Below are positions 46,190 through 58,472 of a stretch of DNA of 64,000 nt, piece after piece; within the stretch, counting starts at the first letter, position 1, and every line of letters begins with the position of its first letter. Made by a program: the position numbers and the translations under genes. The notes below the pieces were generated by a model. That model saw nothing but the letters and a program-made list of their open reading frames with translations, did not search any database and was not told the origin of the DNA. Origin of the DNA: Limnanthes douglasii subsp. nivea (lineage: Eukaryota; Streptophyta; Magnoliopsida; Brassicales; Limnanthaceae); the NCBI GenBank assembly GCA_036936605.1, contig JAUPFV010000005.1, forward strand, positions 232,405,770 through 232,469,769, given 5' to 3'.

Positions 46190-48400
46190 GAATTCAATAA
46201 AATTTACAGTTTTTTATCTTTTGGATTTTTTCCTCTGATTTGACTTCAATGACATGGACTTAATCGGTATCTTTAAAACTTTTTCATAGTAACGTCGTCA
46301 GTTTAGCCAAATCTTCTTCTACGACCACATATATTTCATTGTTTTTGATATTTTATTTTAAACTTAACAATTCGACCCATAATAGACCTACTGCGATACT
46401 CAGTGATTTGGATCAAAATTTTGCTATCAATACTTGAAGACCATCATCGATGAACACCATTGAATATCCAATCAACACTAAAACTGAGACCAGAAGCCTA
46501 TTATCTAATTGATAAGATATCCCATAGAAGATTTTAATTTGGCTGGAATTATTCTTCATTATATCCCTCATAATATTCAATTTCTTCAAAACAATCAAAG
46601 TCTCAAATTCAATCAAGCTCATCAACACTTCAATTTTCAAGTTCTAATCCAGGTTGAAGCTCCATAGTCATTGAAACTCTCCTGGATGGATTCACAACCC
46701 TAGTTATATTGATTGGATATCGTTCGTTGATTCCATATAGAGGTAACATGTTCTTCATTTGAATTTTTTTTCTATTGTATTGTGTCATTTATTGTCTTTA
46801 CTGATCTTTTTCTTTTTCTTCGATAGGTCAATCCATGATTTCTTGTTGATGCTTAAATTTCTAATAATGGGAAACTTGTACCAATTGAATATATATATAA
46901 GCACAGTTAAGCTTAAATAGACAGGTATTCATTCTTGAATCTCTTGAAATCCTTGGTGTTGTTTCCAGCTTTAATACTCACCATGTTCATGCTATTATTT
47001 CCTTTATTTGATGTCCATTTATTTTAATTCATTTAATTATTCTTATGGTATCTTTGTCAATAATAGCTCGCACATTCCAGTTGAGTATTGTAATTGTCAT
47101 TTGAATTTTCTAGTAGATGATGTGACCGACCCTTTAAATTGAAGAGCTTTGATATCAATTAAACCTTTCCTTGCTTTAGGTTTTGATTTCTTCAATTTCT
47201 TACTTAATACTTTCTTAAAGTATTTACCAACTTCCAGTTTTCTGAGTATAAGAGCACAATGAAGACTTCCAATATTCTTCTGATTAGGAGAATGTTGCTC
47301 AGAGTCCAAGTTTTCGTAGTCAGTTATAGTTGAAAAAATTACTTATGTTTCAATAGACTAGATAACTTCCATTATTTCTAATTCTTTAATCTCGGCATTA
47401 GTTTTTAATGATTCATCTATGCTATCTTGTGCCTTATCAATCGTTTTTATGGGATCAAAGAGTTTTGTTTGTGTTCTTTCCTTCAATATAGAACCTGTTT
47501 AAGATGTAGATTTGATAAGGGAATTCTGATCTAATTGATCTTCAATATTCATCTGATTATTTACTTTTTCATCTTTGTTACTTTTCACATCCAAATACTT
47601 TTCTTTTTGGATAATAGATTTCACTTTTGGAACCCATCTATCAATTTTATTAAAGAGTTTAGTATTAGAGAATACTTGAGGTTGATTAATAAATTTCGAT
47701 AGGCCGCTTGTTAGGTATCATACTCCTTTTATGGTCTAATTCTTTATATCCTACACGTGGACATACAGGATAGTATTGAATAATTTCATCATATAAAATA
47801 TCAACCCAACATTCATCGTTATCCCCAAAACATATCCATACCTTATGAATAAGCTTTCTTGAGATGTCAAGCTCGATCAATGCTTTGCAATAGTTGTGTT
47901 TAGCGCTATGTTTTTTAAGAAACCTTACATAATGAAGAAGCTAATGTATTTATTATTTTTATCATTGAATAAAAAATCTAGAAGATTTGGAAACATAATA
48001 CGAATAAGGATAATTGAGGATTCAATCTTGGGTTTGAAATATGGTTTCCATTTGAACAATCTCATGGAATGTTCTTAAATCGAGCATACATTTTTTTCTA
48101 CAACGAACAAAATTCTTCTTGTAGAGAAATTCTAGGAAAATATATTTTGTATTCCAAGAATAAAGATTTATCTTATTTATAAACTTAAAAGAGTCTAAGA
48201 ATTTCTTAATATAGCTTAGTTGAGGTTTAATTTTGGAGAATTTTCCTATTAGGGTTGATTTTGATGAGGCAAGAAGTTTGTCATTATCTTTTCCAGTAAA
48301 GTGGATGACCATATGGTCACCTCTGTTTTGTATTTTAGAATGTTTTAGAATTTATTCCTTCGTTATAGTCATAAATTTTTCAGCGTAATATTTATATGGT
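46190..48400 (-). pseudogene. LINE fragment: ORF1 (DUF4283 and zinc knuckle) and start of ORF2 endonuclease
   Basis: Reading leftward: 48312-48022 matches the DUF4283 domain (LLASSKSTLIGKFSK, YIFLEFLYKKNF). 47880-47686 has LDISRKLIHKVWICFGDNDE and CPRVGYKELDH, the degenerate CCHC knuckle region. 47309-47097 is a basic tail ending SSTRKFK. The ORF1 stop and ORF2 start overlap as ATGA near 47101, and ORF2 opens MTITILNWNVRAIIDKDTIR. A further endonuclease relic with SMVFIDDGLQVLIAKF lies at 46640-46413, and similarity fades by about 46200. Same family type as the LINE at 58.4 kb but strongly diverged. 3' end missing. Confidence 0.75.
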
Positions 48401-48509
48401 GTTCGTTATTGACTAGCATCATTAATTTCACGTGTTGTAAGGTCAAATATAGAACTATTTCTTAACTCAAAACTTTATTTGGCACTGGAGTGTTCCTCTG
48501 TTTTTTGTA

Positions 48510-49260
48510 GGTTTGTCAATCAGATATTTTGGATACGAATCTGTCTATATCCGAATCCGAAGTCACTATTCAAATCTGAAATTTTTTAAAAAATAATATT
48601 TGAATTCGTATCCGGCGAATATTATCAGGATACGGATAATATCTGAATCCGAATATCTGAATTTCCACTAAATTGTTGAACTAATTGCACTATTGGTTGT
48701 GCTACTCTTATAGTCACCTAAGTAGAAATCAATATTTACATTTTAGATGTGGGATAATGCTAAGAAAAATATACTTATTTTGAAAAGCCACCATGTCTTT
48801 TGTAGAAAGTTTGGTAGCAATTACTTTCTACATTTTAGATGTGGGATAAGAGTCATAAGACTATAAAAGATATATTTGTTAAGAAACGTTAAGAAAATTC
48901 ACCATATGTTTTATAAAGAAAAGTCATCATGTGTTTTATAAACAGCTTGGTAACAACTTTTTTCTAACTTTAAATGTAGGATAAGATGAAATTTTTAAAG
49001 AAGCAGTCCTCCATCTTTATGGTCAACTTTGTTAGTAATTTGTTTTGCTTTTTATAATGTGGGATAGCTAAAAAACATGCTTAAATAAAAAAAAATTATA
49101 TTTATTTATTTATAAAAGTTTGGATATCGGATATTTCGAATACGGATATGACTATATCCATATCCGCTATTTTCAGATATGAATACTATCCGTTTTCTTT
49201 CGAATACGGATATCGAATATTTTGGTCGGATATCTTTGCAGATTTTTTTGACATTACTAG
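48510..49260. repeat. Degenerate element rich in GGATATCCGAAT words on both strands
   Basis: CGAATCCGAA, GGATACGGATAA, ATATCTGAATCCG (48540-48665) and GGATATCGGATATTTCGAAT, ATATCCATATCCGC (49125-49240) form two clusters about 500 bp apart in roughly opposite orientation. Between them the word TAAGAAAC/TTAGATGTGGGATAA recurs (48745-49070). Terminal repeats are not clean enough to assign a superfamily. Confidence 0.45.
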
Positions 49261-50219
49261 TTTTTTGACACAAAGTATAAAGATCGCGATTTATTTGCTA
49301 GAGGTAAATTTGCTAATAATAGATGCATACATGATTCCAAACTTGAAGATCCATCTCATTTTCTCATGCTGATCATCGTGAAGACTGGCAAATAGCCAGT
49401 TTTATATACTTTATCCAGGCATCGTGAAACTCTATCTAGAATTCAAGAACCTATTTCTTGGAGGGTTTTAATTCTTAGAGGGTCTTGTTAGCTCCCCGTA
49501 TTTCTTAACATAACTATTATATATTTCATATAAATAAGTTGAATAGCTCGACAATATATATTGTACTCATATGATCCATTATTATCAAGTCTGATATGTT
49601 CATAAAATAGCTCAATATATAAGAAAAATGCTTAATTTCTGAAAAGGATAAAAATGCATCCAACAACATAAGCGTGTGGGATTGATAAAAACAAATTTTA
49701 GATTTTCTTACATCTCAAACACCATTTTACGACATAAATTCATATTCTTATGTATGGCAAGACTAACAATACATAAAATGGTCAAACGAATGTTAGGAGT
49801 ATATTGCATAGACAATATATGCAAGATAATATGACTAATTTAAATCAGTAAAGGATTAGATGTCTTAAAGATATTATAAATTAATGTAATCTCTTACCTA
49901 ACGTATAAGCATGTTCAATAAGACCATATGTAGAGTTTCATATAGTTTCGACATTTAAAATTAATATTTTCAATTTATTTCCATTACCGATGTCGAGACT
50001 AGTAGGACCGTTTTAAATAGGCTTGATATAACATGAGATGAGGTTTGGATTGGAAACTCTAAATCCTCTATGAAAAAATAAGAACTCGTTTCCCTCCAAG
50101 AAACAAAATCTTTCAAATATGAACAACAATCCAGTCTACCAATTCACCGAGTATGTCATGTTGATTAGTTTTACTGATCACCAACCATTATCTAATATAA
50201 ATCAAACCTATAACCAAAA
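49261..50219. other. No gene seen
   Basis: AT-rich non-coding sequence between a degenerate repeat and a LINE fragment. Confidence 0.4.
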
Positions 50220-51103
50220 ACTTTCATCATCTGTTTAAAAAACAGAGGTCTGAAACCCAATCAACATTCCAAAATGTCCCCTCATAGTATCAATATTCAT
50301 GATGAATTTCCTCTATTGCGAAAAATAATCATATTCTTGCTCTAATAAACAACCCAATTTTTTACCAACCTACACTACCCAAAAAAACCAAATAATAAAA
50401 TATTGTGCAAAAGCAACTCAAATCGGAGCAAAGGCATCTATTCTTGATGAAGTGAAGATAATAGTTCTCAATGCATGACAAGGAAATAATTTTATCTCTA
50501 TCCCAATTCACTCTTTTTGGTAACTTCTGTAAGACATGCCTCAATTATTGATTATTCAAAAAGAAATTATATAATTTTAGGTTTTGGGGAGAATACCATT
50601 TATCTCTTTGGGACTCTCTTCATGTTCTTTTGGATTATGATTTACATTTAGATTATAAATTGTTTTGAAAAAAAACGTTTGGTCCGGAGAATATACCATG
50701 AGAATTCTTACGTGGTATAATCATTTCAACCTAAGAATATAGTCTCTAATTACTCTAGTGTAGATTATTATACCTAATCTTCATGAGTACATGCACAATG
50801 AAGATATGATACATGTAATTTCCAAGTCAATTGATTATCCTCTTCCAGTCTGGGTACCCCATAAGAACAAAGTTAAATATAATTGCTGTAAAGACTGGGT
50901 GGAACTAGATGTATCATAAAACGTAATACCTAAACTTTGGATAGGGTTTGGTAACGACCGTGATCTCTGGTTAGACGTCATTAATGGGGATGTGTCTGCT
51001 TATTGTTTAGAATGTCTACACCTTAAACATAGAAACTTCTATCTAAGACATATAGTGTGATTACAAATAAAAACCAATGACAACAAAATTCATTGGACAA
51101 CAC
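50220..51103 (+). pseudogene. LINE ORF1 fragment, left part (before hAT insertion)
   Basis: The plus strand shows HDEFPLLR near 50300, TMRILTWYNHFN near 50695 and LVWIIIPNLHEYMHNEDMIH near 50755-50810. PVWVPHKNKVKYNCC follows, then WVELDVS and PKLWIGFGNDRDLWLDVING, with a knuckle relic AYCLECLHLKHR. This is the DUF4283 / zf-CCHC_4 layout of plant L1-type ORF1. It is interrupted by single stops and frameshifts, and is cut at 51103 by a hAT element. Confidence 0.75.
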
Positions 51104-52106
51104 CATAGTTGTCAGTAGAGTGCAATGGTCTGTGGTGAAGAAGGTTAAAAAATCCACAACTGCGAAGCGAGCGGCGAGGTGATGGCCACATGACATGCGA
51201 CGATCCTTTACCTGAATAATATTTATATAGCACATAATTGTAAGTTAAATAGTATTATTTAGACATTTAAACTAACAATAATAACTTAAACATCTATTAC
51301 ATAATTCTTAGAAAATCTGAGTAAAATGACAAACACATAGACTAAAAGATCCAACTATAAATCATCAAATTACATGACTCTTAAAATATCTGAGTCAAAT
51401 GAAAAACATAGACTAAAATACATCATAGTCCGAGACAACATCTTCATACCTCTCATCTCCAACATGTTCTCCATTTATATCTCATAATGGAGTATCTTCT
51501 TCGGAGTCTTCATCCACAAGCCTTTGGTCTCTTGTGCGAGACGCTGAAGATGATGGATTCTTAGACCGAAGATTGTAGCCTACTTTATCAACCTCAACAT
51601 CTCCAACATCAAATCCTTCCAAAACATCTTTATCAACACTGTCGCCAATAACAACACTATCAGAAGCTATGTTTTCAGGTCCACCAATCAACTACTCATT
51701 ACTTTCATAAATATCACTCAAAACAATTTGATTGATTTTTCCACGCAATTGATGACGTCACTTAAATGCTCTATTGTACGTTATATACACCAAATCATAC
51801 AAGCGACATTGAGAAAGCCATGACGAACGCCTTAGTGTGGCTACTTGGGGAAGAAAGAAAGAAAGAAGGGTAATTGAGACACATGTCTTTTTAATTTTAG
51901 GTTTTCATTTTTTTAGTTAAAAAAATATATTGGACTTAGTGTGGCGCGCTATTGTGAGCGCCTCACCACACACTTTTGGCGCGTCATGCCCGTCATGGCG
52001 AGCGCCATGCTAAAGGTCTCGCCACGACCCACCTTGAGGTGATGATGCCTCACCTTGCCTTGCCACACCGCGATGACGGTTGCCACAACGTCACGTGACA
52101 GCTATG
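51104..52106 (-). mobile_element. hAT transposon remnant, 1003 bp, nested in a LINE
   Basis: The termini CATAGTTGTCA (left) and CATAGCTGTCA (right, reverse-complemented) are flanked by GACAACAC (51096-51103) and GTCAACAC (52107-52114), an 8-bp target duplication with one mismatch, as expected for hAT. Inside, on the minus strand, is a transposase C-terminal tail: RLYDLVYITYNRAFK (about 51825-51780) and the acidic end near 51691-51482. The inner right end is unusually GC-rich (51940-52090) with repeated GGCGAGCGCC-like words. Most of the transposase is absent. Confidence 0.8.
51482..51830 (-). pseudogene. hAT transposase C-terminal tail
   Basis: The minus strand reads SQCRLYDLVYITYNRAFK, a stop, RHQLRGKINQIVL and YESNE, a stop, then an acidic tail ending EDSEEDTPL. 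The RL.DLVY..YN pattern followed by a charged tail is the usual end of plant hAT proteins, just after the dimerisation domain. The dimerisation domain and catalytic core are missing. Confidence 0.65.
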
Positions 52107-52640
52107 GTCAACACTACCCTGAAACAATCCTCTAAAACAAAACTTTGGATCCCTAATGTAAAATTTATCATCATCAATGATAAGATACCATAAGAATTAT
52201 ATAACAAACAAATAGAACCACCCCACATAAGAAATAGAGTTGATCAGGAATCATCAAATGGAGCCTTATCAATTTAGGATAAAAACTATGATATAATCTC
52301 TCTCTACACAATCAACAGATTTCAAAAATGAAGGTAACTCAAATTATTAATCAGAAAAATGTGAAGCAAGTTAAGGGATTAATTGAGAAAAATCAGACAA
52401 CACATAAAATTGTGAAAGTAACCACAGAAGAAAAGTAGGGAAAAATTATTGAAGCCCTTCATTTTATTGAAAATGGAATTATTTTCTCTTCAAACAATGA
52501 GTTAGATACCACGGATACATAAACTAAAACACCAAAAAAAACAAAATGAAGTCTACATATATCTCCAACTGTTGATAATATATTAGAAGGAAAAAAGAAG
52601 AATTATATTAGCTTCAGTTCATATAACATCTTACTGTTAA
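52107..52640 (+). pseudogene. LINE ORF1 fragment, right part (after hAT insertion)
   Basis: The frame resumes past the hAT element with Lys/Asn-rich coding-like text such as VKQVKGLIEKNQTT and KIIEALHFIENGIIFSSNNE. The latter resembles EVIEALYRNDQDFSQSN in the ORF1 tail of the 58.4-kb LINE. Low conservation; assigned by position and loose similarity. Confidence 0.45.
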
Positions 52641-54830
52641 AGTCTTTGTTACTAACCATCTCTCAAATATGTAAATATACCTGACTTTTCTTGTTTTGGT
52701 AGAAATTTTATTTTATTTTTACAGGAATTGGATTTAACAATAAGAAAAATACATGGTGATATTCACAAGGATAGGTCAAATAGATGAAATGACTATTAAT
52801 ACTAAAGTTGAAATGAAAAAGGATAGATTAAAGAATGGGTTTGAAATCGTGGAATCAAATGTTAAACTACCGACCTATTCTCTACATACTCAGACTTACT
52901 AAAAATTATTCGTACAAGTCAATATCCAAAAATTTCTTCAATCTGTGAATGAAATTCTCTAGAATAATTCCAAATTTACATTTTGAAAATCAAAAAATAA
53001 GAAGATGCATACCTTTTTGTCCTTTAAGGGTAATTCTCGGCTTTTTTGAGTTATTACCTAAGTTAAGAGAAAAAACCTTAGAAATTCAGTGAAAATAGCA
53101 CGATTTATTTCAGAATTGTAAATGAATTATTAAAATCTTATTATCCTAAAATATTCAAGTCTTAATTTTTAGGGTATGGGTTAGTGAACTCAAACCCAAT
53201 TTCTCTATATTGGGCTAATGGTTGTATTTTTCAAATTGTTAATAAAGAAAAATAAAAATGATGTGTACTACCAAGGATAAATATCATAATTTCATCCATA
53301 TATGTTTATCGTTGGAAAAAAAATATTGTTATTCAGATCTATGGTTTAATTCAGCTCTTCACGAATTTTAGAAGTACTATAATTTGGTGCCCATTTTTTA
53401 ATTGTCTAATCATACTACTTATGTCACTATTTATTTTCCACCCTTATATAACAATTATTTTCCACATATTTTGCACATAGTTGTATTATTTTTATGTCTC
53501 TCAATAAAATAGTCCAATATCCAATATATTTTCTACATAGATTTTGAATTAGTGCTACGTACCGCTAGCATGAGAAGCAGTTGTTTCGAATGTTGGATCT
53601 TGTAGACCAATATATAAAGGATCATATATATCTACGTTTTCATCATTAAAAAAAGGTTAAATAGTAGCATTCAGTCGCTTTCTTGGTACCATCAAAAGAA
53701 TAAAAATAAAATATGAAACAACTAGTAATATGAAAAAAGATCAAACAATAACACAAACAAGAGAATAGATATAATATACCAAACACTTATAATCACCAGA
53801 GATCTACCACCAAGAAAACTTGTGTAGATTTTTTTATATATATGCTCGAAGATTATAAAAAATTATAAAAATACAAGTTGGTTTGAGAGATTATAAAGTT
53901 GGTTTGATAAATTATAAAAGTTGATTTTATAGATTTCGAAAGAAGAAGGTTTCCCGAGAGATGGCGAATGAGTTGTTTGCTATATTAATAAATAAAATCT
54001 ACCAAAAATAAATTAGTTTTCATAGCCAAATGGCTACATGTTTTACTACAAAACTATTAAAAAAATTACTCGTAATAGGCATCATCTTAGGGTAGCGCAT
54101 ATATGCTTAGTCCAATAACTATTTTTTCAAAATTAAAGAAAATGGGTGTTTGTTACCCTAAAGTGACGGTACTTTGTGGAAAATGGATAGCCAAATATAG
54201 TCGTTGGCTAGTCGTTGATGATAAACGGACATTTACTTATATCAACGAACAGCTGTTTGAGATATATCTAGCCAACGACGAGTTTGACTAGCCGTTGGAG
54301 CAAACATGCATTTGCTATGTCAAACGGGCGTCCTCTATATCAAATGGGCGTCCGCTATATCAAGCAGACACCCATTTACTTCAAAATGTAAAAATAAATC
54401 ACCTATAAATATCATCATGCACAACCATTTTTCTCAAACCAAACACATTATCAAGCTAAACTTGAAAATTTCTAGTTAAACAAATTGTATTATACTTTTT
54501 ATTATTATTATAAACTAGTTTTGTTTAATTCTTAATTCATCTGGAAAATAGAAAAAATATAAAAAACGATGTCGTCAAAGCAGCCAGATCGAGAACCATA
54601 GCCAGGACGACCAATGAAGGTATACAAATGTATGAACAATCAAATAAGGATCTTGATAAATAGAATTGATATAACCTCATCATTGAGCATACTTCACGAC
54701 ATATCAAAGATTGTTATGTTCTTCCTTTTTGACATATTGTTTTGTCGAGGAGATTTGTAAACTATCAAGCAGCGGTAACTTCCATGTAATTTACAAAGAT
54801 ATTGGAATTGATTGGATGTGAACTTTTCTT
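52641..54830. other. Region without a recognised gene
   Basis: AT-rich. At 54310-54375 three tandem words of about 20 bp (CTATRTCAAACGGGCGTCC type) repeat, next to GTTGGCTAGTCGTTG and its inverse (54203-54298). A TATA-like CCTATAAATATC at 54401-54412 precedes a short ATG frame (54569) that soon stops. No family assigned. Confidence 0.4.
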
Positions 54831-54835
54831 TTGGT

Positions 54836-56651
54836 CATATATCATAGCTTTAATCTTGTTTTTCTCTATTTTTCAATTGATTCTTTGAACTTCTTGAATA
54901 TTTGAAAGACTTCGGATTTTTTTTCAAGAAATATACCCAAGTTTTCCTCAATAAATCATCAATGAAAAGAATGAAGTAGTTACTTTTACCTAGAGAGCTG
55001 GCTTGATTGGACCACACATATCGGTATACATAAGCTTGAGAGGTTTCTTAGCTCTTAATTCTGACTCAGTTGGAAATATTTTTCTGAATTGCTTCCAAAG
55101 TAAACATCCGTCGTATAGTTGTCAAGGTGATTGATAAACGATAATCCTCTTATCACTTTTTTGGACAATAACTCTAAACTTGTAAAGTTTGGATGCCAAA
55201 ATCCAACATGCCATGACCACGGCACATTTTTGTAACAAGATTTAAGACACATTACAACATCTTTTTGAATATTCAAAGATAATATTATATTATCTGACAT
55301 TTGAATTTCAACGATTAAATCTCTTTTGTCATCTCTCATAAAAATACTATAATATTTCATGTGAATATCAAATCCCTTCCTTAAGAGTTGTTCTAATCTC
55401 AAAATATTGATTTTCATGCTAGCTACGTAATAAACAATTGAAATTATTTGGTGACTATTATATTTTGCACGAATAAGAATGTTACATTTTTCTTTAACTG
55501 ATCTTTTGGTATCATCTCCAAAAGAGACATTTCCACTCAATGTTTCACTGAGCTCTACAAAAATGCTTCTTTTCCCACACATATAATTTCTTACAATGGT
55601 GTCAAGATACCAAGTGTTCTCTTGACCATCATTACTGTTTTCGTATGTTAGTAACAACATATCTTTTTCCTCCGTCTTCTCCTCCACATGGTTGGCCATC
55701 TCCTTAAATCTATTGTTCTGACCTATGCATTTTGTAGTATAATATCCAAGCCTTTTGACATTGATAACATTAGATTGAGATTTATTATACCTCGAGTTTG
55801 GATTTTTTTATTCCACGACCTCGTGTTGAGATTTATCATTTCTTTTAGTTGTAGTTCGAATAATTTTTGTTGTGATTTTAGCCACTTCGTTCGTGACAAT
55901 TGACTCTGTCTCAACCACATTGGTTTCTACCATCCCCTTGGCTTATATGCATATCATTGAGTTATACTTTGAGAAGCTTATCAGTGATCTTTTGTTTCTT
56001 CTCGTGATTTACTTCATAAGCTTGTAATGATTTTAAAGTTCTTCAATCATCATTTCCTCCAAGTCTTTAGTTTTTTTAATTATCACAATGATATGCTCTA
56101 ATTTAGGTCCAACGAACATTACTCTCACATCTTCTAATGCACAATTTATTTGTAATTAATTTGAAACGATTAATATTCTTGATAAATATTTGAAATAAAC
56201 TCGGACGCTTTCATATATAAGGATTCCAATGCACCTCTTGACGTTTGGAGACGTATATTTTCACATTTTCAACTCATTTATAGAAGATTTGTAACTTCTC
56301 TCATGCCTGCTTGTCGGAAGATGCGTTTGAAATCTTTTCGAAACCATCATCATCTAGTACTTTATAGATGAGGAATAAAGTTTTTTTTATCTCTCCTTCT
56401 TAAATCCTTCAAAGTTATTTTCTCCTCTTGAGTAAGGCTAGCTTCATGTTCAGGTTTGTTAAAGCATTTTTCTACAGTATCCCACACATCATCTACTCCA
56501 ATGAGAGCCTTCATTTTGATACTTCAATTGTCGTAATTATTGTTGTTGATCGTTAGAACTTGGAAGGATGATAGTAATTTCCCATATTTTTTAATATGTT
56601 GAAGATTTGAAAATCAAATTTTGGATTAAGCATGTGGCTTTTATACCATAG
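54836..56651 (-). mobile_element. 5' half of a decayed Copia element (gag, protease, integrase start)
   Basis: On the minus strand, gag occupies about 56550-55930. The zinc knuckle near 55760-55715 has lost most ligands (VINVKRLGYYTTKC where C..C....H....C is expected). The protease site at 55620 reads WYLDTIVRNYMCG, with Ile in place of the Gly of DTG. GAG-pre-integrase is at 55225-55060 (WSWHVGFWHPNFTSLELL). The integrase start near 55040-54960 has LKLMYTDMCGPIKPA and then breaks through frameshifts. Similarity ends at about 54836, so integrase core, RT, RNase H and the 3' LTR are missing. A primer-site relic TATGGTATAAAAGCC lies at 56654-56640. Confidence 0.85.
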
Positions 56652-57082
56652 TGTTAATAAAAATAATATGAAACGACACTCAGTTAATCAAACAAACCAC
56701 TTTTATGTAGATGGAAATGAAGAGATATTACAACACACTCTTACAACTCACACTACAAGAATAATATCTTTTATAACGCTCAATATAGTTATCTTATCCC
56801 TTTATCTTCACTCTAATTTTATATCTTAGTTTTTGTTGATATGAATGGTGTGGCGAGTTCCACTATTTTTAAGAAGCTAAGCTTTTAAAATAAGCTAACA
56901 AGATAAAGCTTTTAAAACAAGCTAACAATATGTAGTTACATAGTAAGCCAAAAATGTGTGGCTTCCAAAGTAAGCTAATAAGATGTGACTTTCAAAGTAA
57001 GCCAATAATATATTTTCTTCATGGGTCTTCTTGAGTGTGATTCACTGGACTTTATTATTTAGACCAAGTTTATGATCCAACA
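56652..57082 (-). repeat. 5' LTR of truncated Copia (431 bp)
   Basis: The minus strand opens TGTTGGATCATAAACTTGG at 57082 and closes TTATTAACA at 56652, next to a primer-site relic. It contains four loose copies of AAGCTAACAAGAT (plus strand, 56870-57010). Confidence 0.75.
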
Positions 57083-57448
57083 TTTAACGGAGAGCAATAC
57101 ATCAATAACTTACATAAATCATCCTAACATGTTGAAGATGCCCTTGCACAAACGATGGAAGCATTTGAGCAATCTATGCTTGATACATAAACTAACGACT
57201 CATCTAACCAATCAGGAAATTCTATAAATGTTGCAAACTAATATGGGTCAGATGGCCATGGTCATGGAAAAACTAGGAAGTCCAAAAGGATTCCTCAGTC
57301 AGGCTGATAATTTGCGTCAACAAACACTACTGCAATTGCATCGTGTATTAACAACTAAACAATCAACACGTGCAATTCTTATTATACACGACTATTTCTC
57401 TAGACTTCGAGCACTGAGTTCTCTATGACTGGCTAGGCCACATGATTA
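57083..57448 (+). pseudogene. C-terminal fragment of a TGA-type bZIP factor (DOG1 domain)
   Basis: The text runs QYINNLHKSS, a stop, HVEDALAQTMEAFEQSM and SGNSINVAN, then after a one-base shift MGQMAMVMEKLGSPKGF, QADNLRQQTLLQLHRVLTTK, then HDYFSRLRALSSL, a TGA in place of Trp, and LARPHD with a stop. This is the conserved end of TGA / PERIANTHIA-class factors (NLRQQTLQQMHRILTTRQSARALLAIHDYFSRLRALSSLWLARP in outline), where the DOG1 domain lies. At least two stops and one frameshift (CTAATATGGG near 57240) kill it. The left end coincides with the Copia LTR border; no bZIP region is found nearby. Confidence 0.9.
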
Positions 57449-58380
57449 AAGGTCTATTTAGTTAACATGAAAATTTGACTCTTACTGGCTAATCGATATG
57501 TAAGGAATTAGATATGAGTCGTCGATTATAAGTCATTGTTCGATGTAAAAATCTATCAGGTTTATGAGGTAAGAAATGGCGTGTAATGATGATTGCTTAC
57601 ACAATTATATCATTATTTAAATGTTATGGCCTTAATGTAAAACTATGTTGCACTTGTAGGTTTAAAAAATTATAATTTGTGTTGTTACCTGAAATTAGAT
57701 AATATTATAGTTTTTTTCCCAAATAAAACAATATGGATATTTATTTCTTACAAAAATTAGTAGTATATTTATATAAAATAATTTTTTAGATATATCATAT
57801 TTACGTTGTGGAAACCATGATGAACTTACAAAACCTAATTTGTAGATGAATGTTTGATATAATATTATATTTAGTTTGTTTTATGTAAACTCATTTTTCT
57901 GATGAAATTGTTTAAATTGTATGTATTTGTGAACGGAAACTTTTTTTTCAAGTTCTCCGTTCGTTGTGCAAATAATAATATTATTTTTCACCAATAGACG
58001 AGTATCCAATGACGTTAATGAGAGAATTGTGTCTTCATACACTATAATGATTTAAAAAAAACAATAACTAATTAATCCATAATTAACAAAATAATCGTAT
58101 AAATTTAAATAGTTTTTTTGTTATTTTAGTGTTGTTTAAATTGGATAAATTTAATTGTGAATATTTAGATTCAATTTAATATATTGGTAAATAAAAAGTA
58201 TTTTAAATAATTCAAATTTTCGTTGGAATTTTTTTGAACGAAAATTTTAATCCAACGAAGCTAAATCATGATAAACAGCCTAGTTTAAAAATACTATAAA
58301 TTTTGGACGTCTTATACTTATCCATTATTCAAAAGTTAAAGGATCAGATAATTTGATGATTAAGTGGGAAAAGAGGCTGG
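57449..58380. other. No gene seen
   Basis: AT-rich DNA between the TGA pseudogene and the LINE. The first part may be the old 3' flank of the TGA gene. Confidence 0.4.
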
Positions 58381-58472
58381 ATAAAAATGAAAACTTCTCT
58401 CCCAAGAAACCTCTTCTTGGCTTTACTTCTCCTTTTTTACTGATCTTATCTTCTTCATTTGCTCATTGATTC

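Noticed and set aside
57228..57428. Intact small protein gene at the TGA match
   Set aside because: The frame is only the tail of a longer conserved domain, interrupted by a frameshift upstream and a TGA replacing Trp downstream.
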